DNA from: Saccharopolyspora gloriosae
GTDB lineage: Bacteria > Actinomycetota > Actinomycetes > Mycobacteriales > Pseudonocardiaceae
Reading direction: 5' to 3'
Length of the DNA: 64,000 nucleotides
NCBI RefSeq assembly: GCF_022828475.1
Contig: NZ_CP059557.1
Coordinates: 3,147,470-3,211,469 of the forward strand
Position 1 is the first letter of the stretch. The number at the start of each line of letters is the position of its first letter. Made by a program: the position numbers and the translations under genes. The notes under the pieces were generated by a model. It saw nothing but the letters and a program-made list of their open reading frames with translations. It did no database searches and was not told the origin of the DNA. Below are positions 11,687-20,786 of this stretch, piece by piece.

Positions 11687-12673
11687 ATGAGTGAGACGAT
11701 GACCGCCTTGTTCGGCGGAGCCGGCCCCGACTGGGAGTCGCGGCGGGTCCCGGTGCCCGAGCCGGGGCCAGGTCAGGTCCTGGTCCGCGCCCGAGCGGTC
11801 GCCGTGAACGAAGCGGACATCTCCATGCTCGACCGGGCCGACCCGGCCAGCGGGGGCAGCGGTGAGCCGTACCTGGCCGGTTTCGAGTTCGCCGGAGAGG
11901 TCGCTGCGCTGGGGGACGGCGTCGACGATGCCGAGGTGGGCGAGCGGGTCATGGGCACCACGCCGCGGTCCTTCGCCCAGTACGTGCTGGCGGACCACCG
12001 GCACCTCGCGCGCGTTCCCGGTGAGATCGGCTTCGAGGAGGCCGCCGCGTTGCCGACCGGGCTGCTCACCGAACACGGTTCGCTGCAGCTGGGCGGCTTC
12101 GCCCCCGGGCAGACCGTCCTGATCACCGCGGGGACCTCCGGCATCGGGCTGATCGGAGTGCAGATGGCCAAGGCCCTCGGTGCGAGGAGCGTCCTGGCGA
12201 CCACCCGCTCCGCGGACAAGCACCAACTGCTGAGGCGAGCCGGAGCGGACGTGGTCGTCAACACCACCACCCAGAACCTCGCCGAGGTGGTCTTGGACGC
12301 CACCGGCGGGCAGGGCGTGGACCTCGTGCTCGACCACGTGGCCGGGCAGACCTTCGCCGACTGCTTGCCCGCCACTCGTGTGGACGGCCACGTCGTCAAC
12401 ATCGGCCGCCTCGACCGAGCCGCCTCCACCATCGACATCGACGCGCTGTCCTACCGGCACCTGCGGCTGATCGGGGTCTCCTTCGGCTTCACCCGGGCCG
12501 AAGAACTCGGCCAGGTCATCGCGGGCCTCGCTCCGGAGGTCCTTCCCGCCGTGGCTTCCGGGGAGATCCGCGCGACCATCGACAGCACCTTCGAACTCAC
12601 CCAAGCTGCACAGGCCGCCGCCCGGATTCGCGGCGGCCAGGCACAGGGCAAGATCGTCCTATCCCTGTCATGA
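11687..12673 (+). CDS. NADP-dependent quinone oxidoreductase-like protein (zinc-free MDR)
   Basis: 328 residues. A medium-chain dehydrogenase/reductase without zinc ligands: the GroES-like half (PEPGPGQVLVRARAVAVN, FEFAGEV) lacks the catalytic Cys and the structural four-Cys lobe. The nucleotide half has TAGTSGIGLIGVQMAKALG. This is the quinone oxidoreductase/zeta-crystallin group, which reduces quinones or enals with NADPH. GAAGGAG precedes the ATG. No functional link to neighbours is visible. Confidence 0.9.
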   Translation: MSETMTALFGGAGPDWESRRVPVPEPGPGQVLVRARAVAVNEADISMLDRADPASGGSGEPYLAGFEFAGEVAALGDGVDDAEVGERVMGTTPRSFAQYVLADHRHLARVPGEIGFEEAAALPTGLLTEHGSLQLGGFAPGQTVLITAGTSGIGLIGVQMAKALGARSVLATTRSADKHQLLRRAGADVVVNTTTQNLAEVVLDATGGQGVDLVLDHVAGQTFADCLPATRVDGHVVNIGRLDRAASTIDIDALSYRHLRLIGVSFGFTRAEELGQVIAGLAPEVLPAVASGEIRATIDSTFELTQAAQAAARIRGGQAQGKIVLSLS

Positions 12674-12997
12674 CGCTGCTGCGCTTGGATGGACTCGTAC
12701 TGGATCAATCAACGGACCGGTCACCGGTACATCAGGGAATGCGAAATCCGCAGGAGTCGTGGGCGCTACCTCTGGTGGCATCTCTCGATCACGTTTCCAG
12801 CGACTGGCCCGAGGCACGTGAAGGCACCTTCGTCGGCTAACGCTCGTAGCGGATGGTCATGCGTCCGTAGCGGAACAACCAGGCGCTAGCTTGCTCGCTG
12901 AAACCCGCGGCGGTTGCGAGGGCAGGTCGCTGGCGATGGCCACGTTGCTGAGCTCCCGGCTTTGCGCCGCGCAGGATCCGGGAGCGGCACGCTGCTG
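12674..12997. other. Intergenic stretch between convergent genes
   Basis: About 320 bases between the end of the MDR gene and the end of the NACHT gene. Small frames on both strands look like chance; no hairpin stood out. Confidence 0.35.
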
Positions 12998-15121
12998 CTA
13001 TCGGGCTTGGTGGCGCCCTGCGCCCGGCGGGGGGAGTGCGCGCAGGTGGTCTCGGAGCCGGGCGTGGCGGAACTGGTAGGTGGCGCCTGTTCTGCGCAGG
13101 ATTCCGCGTTGGTAGGCGTCTTCGAGGAAACGCTTCGGGCGCAACGGCAGACGTCCGGTCAACGGGAGCCACAGGCGCGTGAACAGGAGCCAGCTACCCC
13201 AGGCCGACAGCGTGAGCCTGACGATTCCGCCGAACAGGCCGTACATGATGCCCGTCTCGATCGGGGCGTCGAGCACGAGGACGGCGGCGAGCACGATCGC
13301 GGGCACGGCCAGGATCGTCTGGACGAGCGTGACGGAGCGGTCCGTGCTCAGCAGGATCCACGGGTCGGCGGCGTCGGGTTCGTGGGCTTCCCCGAGTGCG
13401 GAGACCGCGACGTTCACGAGCCCGAACGCGACCCCGACCGCGATCCCGGCGAAAAGCCCGTCGGTGGTCAGGACGAGGAACCCGAGCGGGATTCCCCTCC
13501 AGAGCCGGTATTCGCGCACGCTGGGACCCGCTGCCAGCACACCGGCCACCATGCCGAGGGGTAACTCGATGCTGAAGGTGAACGCGACTGGAATGGCGAT
13601 CGCGGTGGTCGCCAGCGCCGCGATCACCTTGAACATCTCGCCGTCCATGCGCGCCCGCAGGGCCGCTCGTTCGTCCAAGGCCGCGCCCGCAACACCGCCC
13701 ACGAGCCCGATCACGAGCCCGGCCGAAAGCTCGGACACCAACCCCTGACCAGCTACGAGCCCGACCACCGCCCCGACCACGATCCCCTTGAAGAACTCGT
13801 TCAAGGACTGGCCGGAGGGCTTGCGGGCGATCCCGGCGCGGTTGCGCAACCGCAGTCGCAGCCGGAACCGTCCGGGCTCCTGCCCGGCCTGCCCGCGGAC
13901 GAACCCTGCTTCCTTGATGAGCCCGACCACGAGCCCGATGAGGGCTGCGTGCGCGAGCACGGTGGCGGCCCCGGGCGTGACGTATCCGAGCGCCTGCCAC
14001 AGTCCGTAGACGAGCCAAATCGCCGCGCCGACGGCGGTTGCAGTGGTCAGCACCCGGGTGTGCCGGTGGAGTCCGGCGGGCAGTTGCCACCAGGTGAGGT
14101 CGTGGGTGTTGCGCGCGCTGAGTTGGGTGGCGAGGTGGCTGAGCCAGCGGCGTGCTCGCACCGGATGTGGTGAGCCGGTGTCGCGGTCGTCGTAGCAGAG
14201 GCGAAGGTAGCTGGCGAGCAGGTGTTCTTCGAGGTCGGCGCGAGTGGGGAAGCGCTGGGCGTCGAGAAGCTCGTGGGGATGCCGCCCGGGACCGTCGTTG
14301 TAGGTGGCGCGGGCGAGCATGACCATCAGCGGTGTGGTCAAGGTCGTCCGGAGGTTCTCGGCCGGGGTGTCGACGGCGGCACGGCGCAGCCGGTCGAAGA
14401 CCGCGTCCCAACCGGGGGTGAAATCTTTTCCGGCGCTGTGGCGCAAATACCGGTGGGATTCGTCGAGGCCGAGGTCTTCGAGCTCGATCGCCGCGGCGCC
14501 GCCCACGGCTTTGGCGGAGCGAACAGCGCTCGCGTACTCGTCCGGCCGGCTGGTGACGATGACGGGCATGTCGAGGCTGCTGATGTCCCCGATGGCGGCG
14601 AGGTGGTGCTGCTCGGGCAGTTCGTCGAACCCGTCCAGCACGGGCAGGATCAGCTCCTGGTCGACGAGTTCTTCGGCACCGTTCTGCCGTGTGGTGCGGT
14701 CGCGTCGTTCCAGGGAGGGGTAGTCGCGCAGGAGCTGCCGGATCAGCCAGTTCCGGAGTCCGGTCGTGGCGGGGTTCCAGTCGCCGAGGCTGAACAGCAC
14801 CGGCACCGGCCCGGAACCGGCACTTCCGAGCAGGTCGAGGATGAGGCGGTGGGCCAGCACGGACTTGCCCGCTCCGGCCCCACCGAGGATCACCAGCCGC
14901 TTCGAGCTGATGGCCCGGTAGGTATCGTGGATGGCGGTGAAGTGCGGAATCTGCACCGATCGGGCACAACGGCCCGACTCGATAACCCGTTTGGGAGTCC
15001 ATCGTGGACGAACGGCTTGCGGGAGAACCCGCGCGAACCTGGGTGGTGGATCTCGATCGCTGCAAGTCCTCGTGATGGCTTGAGGTTTCGTGGCGGTCCG
15101 CAAGGATCCGCACCGAGGCAT
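12998..15121 (-). CDS. NACHT-domain ATPase with C-terminal membrane helices
   Basis: About 708 residues from the ATG at 15121. The NACHT P-loop is LVILGGAGAGKS, and Walker B with the NACHT acidic signature is LPVLDGFDELPE. After the ATPase comes a winged-helix region and then a long hydrophobic part with many membrane helices (AIWLVYGLWQALGYV, VVGAVVGLVAGQGL and others). It ends with the family's tail, FLEDAYQRGILRR then YQFRHARLRDHL. Such STAND-type proteins are common in actinomycetes; some NACHT proteins act in anti-phage defence, but this subgroup's role is unproven. The true N-terminus is probably damaged: a matching membrane segment sits just upstream in another frame (15163-15288). It lies beside an IS701 scrap and an RHS toxin. 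Confidence 0.75.
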   Translation of the reverse strand: MPRCGSLRTATKPQAITRTCSDRDPPPRFARVLPQAVRPRWTPKRVIESGRCARSVQIPHFTAIHDTYRAISSKRLVILGGAGAGKSVLAHRLILDLLGSAGSGPVPVLFSLGDWNPATTGLRNWLIRQLLRDYPSLERRDRTTRQNGAEELVDQELILPVLDGFDELPEQHHLAAIGDISSLDMPVIVTSRPDEYASAVRSAKAVGGAAAIELEDLGLDESHRYLRHSAGKDFTPGWDAVFDRLRRAAVDTPAENLRTTLTTPLMVMLARATYNDGPGRHPHELLDAQRFPTRADLEEHLLASYLRLCYDDRDTGSPHPVRARRWLSHLATQLSARNTHDLTWWQLPAGLHRHTRVLTTATAVGAAIWLVYGLWQALGYVTPGAATVLAHAALIGLVVGLIKEAGFVRGQAGQEPGRFRLRLRLRNRAGIARKPSGQSLNEFFKGIVVGAVVGLVAGQGLVSELSAGLVIGLVGGVAGAALDERAALRARMDGEMFKVIAALATTAIAIPVAFTFSIELPLGMVAGVLAAGPSVREYRLWRGIPLGFLVLTTDGLFAGIAVGVAFGLVNVAVSALGEAHEPDAADPWILLSTDRSVTLVQTILAVPAIVLAAVLVLDAPIETGIMYGLFGGIVRLTLSAWGSWLLFTRLWLPLTGRLPLRPKRFLEDAYQRGILRRTGATYQFRHARLRDHLRALPPPGAGRHQAR

Positions 15122-15162
15122 CAGGTGTCTGATCGGCGGTGGGCGGCGGCAGCGGACGGGGT

Positions 15163-15288
15163 TCAGCGACGCTTGACATAACCCACGAAGGCGAGCACTC
15201 CGCAAATCACCGCGATCGTAACCGCGGCGAGGAGCAAGGCGGTCGGCTCGCCACCGAATTCAACGAGTCCCACACCTGCGCCGAACAC
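15163..15288 (-). pseudogene. Detached N-terminal membrane segment of the NACHT protein
   Basis: A 41-residue GTG-initiated frame: about 20 hydrophobic residues (TALLLAAVTIAVICGVLAF) followed by GYVKRR and a stop at 15163. Actinomycete NACHT proteins of this architecture usually begin with such an anchor followed by a basic turn, so this is probably the real start, separated from the NACHT frame by indels between about 15060 and 15165. A separate small membrane protein is the alternative. Confidence 0.45.
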
Positions 15289-15389
15289 GGTGCACGGTGA
15301 ATTCCTCGATGTGGCAGCGTGATCCAGCGGTCAAGGCGAGGTCGAGCGGTGGGGTCCGCAGTGGACGTAGCAAGCGAGCTCGCTGGGGT

Positions 15390-15529
15390 TGCTGATCGAA
15401 CAGCCAGAGTCTTCCTTGCGAGGCCCGTGACCAGGCCCGTCACACACTCGTGCGCGGCTTCGAACGCACGAACCGGCCACCGATCCGCTCATGCGCCCGC
15501 TCCAGCTCCGCCGCGACCACACCCACCAT
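15390..15529 (-). mobile_element. IS701-family transposase remnant
   Basis: From the ATG at 15529 the minus strand reads VVAAELERAHERIGGRFVRS, the characteristic N-terminus of IS701 transposases. A stop follows, and the next conserved piece (TGLVTGLARKTL) continues in a shifted frame. The DDE catalytic region is gone. I saw no terminal inverted repeats or target duplication. Confidence 0.6.
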
Positions 15530-15852
15530 GATCCGCTACGACTCGAGCGAGTGCCGTTGCGGTACCAGAGGGTGCCCCAGGTGGATTGATCAAGCTCTGT
15601 CATGATCGGGGCTCGTGGTGGATGATCTGTCTCGGCGCCTGGTGTCCCTCGCGGTCCGGGTAAACGCTTGATCACGAATCCGGGAGTCAGGCTAACGGTC
15701 GGCGCAACATGGATATCCTGGCAGCGTTCTCGTGAGTGGACGCGAGCCGATGTGCTCGTGCTGGAAGGTCGGCCGACGGCCTCTCCGGGCCACCCACCTG
15801 GTCAGATCCGGTGTCGTCTGAAGCGCGGGGCCGCCGTCGAGGAGAAGGCGTC
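15530..15852. other. Intergenic stretch
   Basis: About 320 bases with no recognised gene. It ends in GAGGAGAAGG, the ribosome site of a small frame at 15853. Confidence 0.35.
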
Positions 15853-15984
15853 ATGCCCAGCGAGCACCATCCGCGCCGCGAACCGCCCGGGTATCGGCGG
15901 AGCCGCGGAACTCGGCCGCAGCGGCATCCCGAACTCGACGACGATGACGAGTCGGTCCCTGACTTCGATCCGCTGCGGGACTGA
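15853..15984 (+). CDS. Small acidic-tailed hypothetical protein
   Basis: 43 residues, preceded by a strong GAGGAGAAGG ribosome site. The first half is basic and proline-rich; the tail is acidic (ELDDDDESVPDFDP). It ends about 60 bases before the RHS gene and on the same strand, so it may be co-transcribed with it. I do not recognise a family; the ribosome site and charge pattern are the only support for it being real. Confidence 0.45.
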   Translation: MPSEHHPRREPPGYRRSRGTRPQRHPELDDDDESVPDFDPLRD

Positions 15985-16042
15985 TCCCCGCCCTGCTGTT
16001 GCGTTCTGATCTGTCCGTGCTGGTTGTCTTGGGAGTGGTGTC

Positions 16043-19000
16043 GTGACGAATCCGTTGGTGTCGGAGCGTCAGGATTCGACGCAGTCGTTTTCCGGTGTGC
16101 AGCTGATGGAATCGGTCGACGAGACGAAGAAGGCGGTCGAGTCCGAAGATTGGGCCGCGGGCGTGATGGGTGCGGTGGGGGCCGGCCTGGACACGCTGGG
16201 CATGGCCTTGGATCCGTTCGGGTCGATCCTGGCTGCGGGTGTGGGTTGGCTGATGGAGCACGTCGGCCCGGTCTCCGATGCCCTCGATGCGTTGGCCGGT
16301 GATCCGGACCAGATCAAGGCGCACTCGCAGACGTGGAAGAACGTCGCCGACGAGCTGGGCAAGGTCGGCGAGGACATGACCGATTTCGTCACCACCGACA
16401 CCGCCGAATGGACCGGCGTGGCCGGTGACGCATACCGAGCACGCAGCAAGGACACCGCGGCGCTGATCGAGGCCGCGAAGAAGGCGGCCGAGGGCGCGTC
16501 CAACGGCATCGGCAGCGCGGGTGAAGTCGTCGGCGCGGTGCGGTCGCTGGTCCGCGACATCATCGCCGAGCTGGTCGGTCACCTGGTCAGCTGGGCGCTA
16601 CAAGTGCTGGCGACGCTGGGCATCGCGACGGCTTGGGTGGTGCCGCAGGTGGTCGCCGAGGTCGCCAAGGTCGCGTCGAAGATCGCTGACATCACCATGA
16701 AGCTGGTCAAGGCGATGAAGGCCTTGACGCCACTGCTGAAGAATCTCCAGAAGGGCTTCGGCGACGCGAGCAAGGCCCTCAAGAAGATCAAGGCCGACAA
16801 CGGCAAGGCCGACGGCCCCGCCTCGACCAAATCGCAGAACTCCGACGGTTCCGGGTCCGGGAACGGCGGGCAGGGCGCGGACGGCGGCAAGGGCGACGCG
16901 CCGGGCGACGGCCACGGAGGGGGCACGCCCCGAAGCGGTCCCGCCGGCACCGAAGCAAGCAGCGCCCGCCCGAACGACCCGAAGACCGCCGGACGTGATC
17001 AAGGCTGCAAACCGGGTTCCGGCGACCCGGTGGATCCGGCGACCGGCGACATGTTCGATTCCACGGTCGATGTGCGGATCGACGCCGCGCTGTCACTGGT
17101 GCTGCAACGCGCCCACATCTCCTCGTACCGCGCGGGCCGTTCGTTCGGTCGAACCTGGGCGTCCACAGTGGATCAGCGCTTGGAATTCGACGAGCAGGGT
17201 GTGGTGTTCGCGACCGAGGACGGTGCCCTGCTGGTGTATCCCGATCCGGCGGCCGGTCATGGCGTGCTTCCGGAGGCGGGGGCGAGGTGGCCGCTGTCCC
17301 GCACCGACGACGGCTACCAGATCTGGCGGCCGCTGACCGGCGAAATACTCCACTTCGGACCGAATGCCACCGGGGTCGCCCCCATCCTCGCCGTGGTGGA
17401 CGGCAACGGGGACCGGATCGACTTCGACTACGACGCGGGCGTGCTCACCGGAATCCGGCATTCCGGCGGCCACCACATCGACGTGGTCACCGACCACGGG
17501 CTGATCACCGAGTTCCGGTTGCGCGACGGAGACGACACCATCCCGCTCGTCCGATATTCGTACGTGGACGGACAACTCGCGGAGGTCGCCAACTCATCCG
17601 GCCGCCCGATGCGGTTCAGCTACGACGCCGCAGGGCGGATCACGCGCTGGGAGGACCGCAACGGCGAGTGGTACGGGTACCACTACGACGGCATCGGACG
17701 GGTCGTGCGCACCGAAGGCTCGGGCGGCGCGCTCACCGGCGAGTGGGCCTACGACGGTTCGACCACGATCTACACCGACGCCGAAGGTCACGCCACCCGT
17801 TTCGAGTTCAACGAGGCGCATCAGCTGGTCCGGGAAACCGACCCGCTCGGCCACGTGACGCTGTCGGAATGGGACGAGCACAACCGATTGCTGTCCCGCA
17901 CCGACCCGCTGGGCCGCACCTATCGCTACCGCTACGCCCTGCTGGGCGAACTCACCGAGATCACGCGGCCGGACGGCACCCGAGAGATCACCGAGTACGA
18001 CGGCATCGGCAGGCGCATCGCGGTGGTCGAGGCCGATGGCGGGGTCTGGCGCTACACCTACGACGAGTTCGGGAACCCGAGCTCTGTCGTGGATCCCTCT
18101 GGGGCCGGTATCGGTTACGCCTACGACGAGCGCGGTTACCTCGCGGCGATCACGGACCCGCTCGGCGGCGTGCTCCGCATGGAGAACGACGTGGCAGGCC
18201 GGGTGCTCGCCGCCACCGACCGCCAGGGCGCGACCACTCGCTACACGCGCGACCAGTTCGGCCGGATCGCCACGATCACCGACCCGCTCGGCGGGGTGAC
18301 CACGCTTCGGTGGACGGTCGAGGGAAGCCTGCTGTCGCGGACCCTGCCGGACGGCACCACCGAAGGGTGGCAGTACGACCCGGAGGGCAACGGGGTCGGG
18401 TACCTCGACGAGCAGCGACGGCTGACCCGTGTCGAAACGACCCACTTCGACCTCCCGTCCAGCGAGACCCGGCCCGACGGCAGCAGGCTGGAGTTCGACT
18501 ACGACACCGCGCTCCGTCCGATCGCCGTCCGCGATCCGAACGGGTTCAGCTGGCACTACCGGTATGACGCCAGGGGGAACCTGATCGCGGAGAAGGATTT
18601 CGACGGCAGCGAGATCCGCTACGGCTACGACGCGGCGGGCCAGCTCATCGAGCGCGTCAACGGGGCGGGCGAGGTCACGCGGTTCGTGCGGGACCAGCTC
18701 GGCAAGGTGGTGGAAAAGCACTCCGGAGGCCAGGTTTCGCGTTTCGAGTACGACGAGGCCGAACGGCTGGTGCGCGCGGTCAACGCCGATGCGGACGTGA
18801 TCCTCGTACGGGACTTGCTCGGTCGAGTGGTCCGCGAAACCGTGAACGGCCGGGTGCTGGAGTCCCGCTACGACGCGGCGGGGCGGCGGGTGTACCGGCG
18901 TACGCCCACCGGTGCGGAGAGCGTCTGGAACTACAACGTTGACCACCAGGCCACCGGGCTGCGTACCGGAGGACGCACGCTGAGCTTCGGCTTCGACCCG

Positions 19001-20563
19001 GTCGGCCGCGAGGTCGAGCGGCTGCTCGACACCGGTACGGTGCTGGCGCAGCGGTGGGACGCGCGGGACCGGCTGGTGGAGCAGCAGATGTCCGCGGTGA
19101 CCGGAGGTCACCCGCAGGCGAGGCCGATCCAGCAGCGCAAGTACCGCTACCGCCCGGACGGCAACGTGGCGGCCATCGACGACCTGCTCGCGGGGAACCG
19201 CTCGTTCGAACTCGACAACGCCGGTCAGGTGACGGCCGTGCGCGGCGCGGGCTGGTCCGAGCGCTACGCCTACGACGGTGCGGGCAACGTGGTGGACGCG
19301 GCATGGCCGGCTGTGTCCGGCATGGAGCCCGATGCGCAGGGGCCGCGCGCGTACCAGGGCACACGGCTCCAGGCTGCGGGCCGCTTGACCTACGCCTACG
19401 ACGCGCACGGCCGGGTCGTCATGCGGCAGCGGAAGCGCTTGTCCCACAAGCCCGACACCTGGCATTTCAGCTGGGACGCCGAGGACCGGCTGGTCGGCGC
19501 GGTCACCCCGGACGGCACCCGCTGGGTCTACCGCTACGACGCCCTCGGCCGCCGGGTGGCCAAGCAGCGTCTTGCGCCGGACGGCGTGACCGTCGTCGAG
19601 CAGGTGGAGTTCACCTGGGACGACACCGTGCTGGTCGAGCAGGTGCACAACGGCCGGCGCGCGATCACCTGGAACTACCAGGAGGCCACCGGTACCCCGA
19701 TCACCCAGGTCGCGCGAGTGCTCACGGCGGATCAGCAATGGGTGGACGCCGAGTTCTACTCGATCGTCACCGACATCATCGGCACGCCGATGGAACTCGT
19801 GGACGCACGCGGGAACCTGGCGTGGAAGGCCCGGTCCACCTTGTGGGGCGAGCCGCTGCCGTCGGCGCCGGGTCAGGCGGGCACGCCGCTGCGCTTCCCG
19901 GGGCAGTACTTCGACGCCGAAACGGGCCTGCACTACAACGTCCACCGCTACTACGATCCGGCCACGGCGCGGTTCACCAGCAACGACCCGCTGGGCCTCG
20001 ACCCGTCACCGAACCCCGCGGCGTACGTGCACAACCCGCTCACGTGGATGGACCCGCTCGGGCTCACCGGCTCGCCCGGTGGCTGTAGCGCGGGTTCCCG
20101 CAACATCGTGTACCGGAACATTCGGGCGGACGAGGACCCGCGCAAGGGCCTGTTCCCCAAGAACAAGGATTTCGTGCCGGAAAGGTATCAGCGGGGTCCT
20201 AAGGCGGGCCAGATCAAATACGACGAGATGGGCAAACCGTCCGGGCACGTCGGCAAAGGCAGTGGGCCCGATTTCAAGTCCCGGTTCATTTCCACGACGA
20301 AGGACTACTCGGTGGCGGAAACGCACCGCGAACCTGGTCAGCGGACGGTCGCGATCGACCTGAAAAAGTACAAGGAGCTCGGCAGCGGCGGTCCCGGCAG
20401 TGTCTTCGACGTCTCGACCCAGGCGGGACGGGACAAAGCCACCAAGTTGTGCGGAGGCGAATGGGGGAAGACGGCGACGGGGTTCGCGGAAAAATCCAAG
20501 GAGACCCTCCTGGGCGGAGCCGTGCATCCGGGGGCGATCACGCAGGTTCATCCCGGATCGTGA
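16043..20563 (+). CDS. WXG100/RHS-repeat polymorphic toxin with DUF7587/ART-like C-terminus
   Basis: 1506 residues, GTG start. Residues 1-250 are helical and resemble a WXG100/LXG-like secretion domain (KNVADELGKVGEDMTDFV, EWTGVAGDAYRARS), with two hydrophobic helices. A glycine-rich linker leads to a DUF6531-like region (GDPVDPATGDMFDSTVDV). YD/RHS repeats fill about 400-1270 (many copies of the type YDAAGRI, YDGIGRVV). The core box is LRFPGQYFDAETGLHYN through NDPLGLDPSPNPAAYV. The last 152 residues, after NPLTWMDPLGLTG, form the toxin domain: IVYRNIRADEDPRKGLF and FKSRFISTTKDYSVA resemble DUF7587, an ADP-ribosyltransferase-like fold. Type VII-type export is likely. No immunity gene is obvious downstream. 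Confidence 0.88.
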   Translation: MTNPLVSERQDSTQSFSGVQLMESVDETKKAVESEDWAAGVMGAVGAGLDTLGMALDPFGSILAAGVGWLMEHVGPVSDALDALAGDPDQIKAHSQTWKNVADELGKVGEDMTDFVTTDTAEWTGVAGDAYRARSKDTAALIEAAKKAAEGASNGIGSAGEVVGAVRSLVRDIIAELVGHLVSWALQVLATLGIATAWVVPQVVAEVAKVASKIADITMKLVKAMKALTPLLKNLQKGFGDASKALKKIKADNGKADGPASTKSQNSDGSGSGNGGQGADGGKGDAPGDGHGGGTPRSGPAGTEASSARPNDPKTAGRDQGCKPGSGDPVDPATGDMFDSTVDVRIDAALSLVLQRAHISSYRAGRSFGRTWASTVDQRLEFDEQGVVFATEDGALLVYPDPAAGHGVLPEAGARWPLSRTDDGYQIWRPLTGEILHFGPNATGVAPILAVVDGNGDRIDFDYDAGVLTGIRHSGGHHIDVVTDHGLITEFRLRDGDDTIPLVRYSYVDGQLAEVANSSGRPMRFSYDAAGRITRWEDRNGEWYGYHYDGIGRVVRTEGSGGALTGEWAYDGSTTIYTDAEGHATRFEFNEAHQLVRETDPLGHVTLSEWDEHNRLLSRTDPLGRTYRYRYALLGELTEITRPDGTREITEYDGIGRRIAVVEADGGVWRYTYDEFGNPSSVVDPSGAGIGYAYDERGYLAAITDPLGGVLRMENDVAGRVLAATDRQGATTRYTRDQFGRIATITDPLGGVTTLRWTVEGSLLSRTLPDGTTEGWQYDPEGNGVGYLDEQRRLTRVETTHFDLPSSETRPDGSRLEFDYDTALRPIAVRDPNGFSWHYRYDARGNLIAEKDFDGSEIRYGYDAAGQLIERVNGAGEVTRFVRDQLGKVVEKHSGGQVSRFEYDEAERLVRAVNADADVILVRDLLGRVVRETVNGRVLESRYDAAGRRVYRRTPTGAESVWNYNVDHQATGLRTGGRTLSFGFDPVGREVERLLDTGTVLAQRWDARDRLVEQQMSAVTGGHPQARPIQQRKYRYRPDGNVAAIDDLLAGNRSFELDNAGQVTAVRGAGWSERYAYDGAGNVVDAAWPAVSGMEPDAQGPRAYQGTRLQAAGRLTYAYDAHGRVVMRQRKRLSHKPDTWHFSWDAEDRLVGAVTPDGTRWVYRYDALGRRVAKQRLAPDGVTVVEQVEFTWDDTVLVEQVHNGRRAITWNYQEATGTPITQVARVLTADQQWVDAEFYSIVTDIIGTPMELVDARGNLAWKARSTLWGEPLPSAPGQAGTPLRFPGQYFDAETGLHYNVHRYYDPATARFTSNDPLGLDPSPNPAAYVHNPLTWMDPLGLTGSPGGCSAGSRNIVYRNIRADEDPRKGLFPKNKDFVPERYQRGPKAGQIKYDEMGKPSGHVGKGSGPDFKSRFISTTKDYSVAETHREPGQRTVAIDLKKYKELGSGGPGSVFDVSTQAGRDKATKLCGGEWGKTATGFAEKSKETLLGGAVHPGAITQVHPGS

Positions 20564-20786
20564 GAGCAGGCGGATGCGGCTCGGCACGTCCTCGGTACCG
20601 GCTGTGGTCGCCCGCTGCTCGGCTGGAGCGGGACTCTTCGGTGGGAGGCACGGACGGCGGCCGTCGGCAACGCCTCGACGGCCCGCCCTCCGGTACACCA
20701 GCAGCGCCGCACCCGCCACGCTGCACGGTCATCCCGCACACCAAGACCACACCTGGCACAACGCGCAAAGATGGTAGAAAAGGCTG

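Noticed and set aside
17594-19945. A 783-residue minus-strand open frame inside the RHS gene
   Set aside because: It mirrors the repeat structure of the RHS gene on the other strand; composition is that of a GC-rich shadow.
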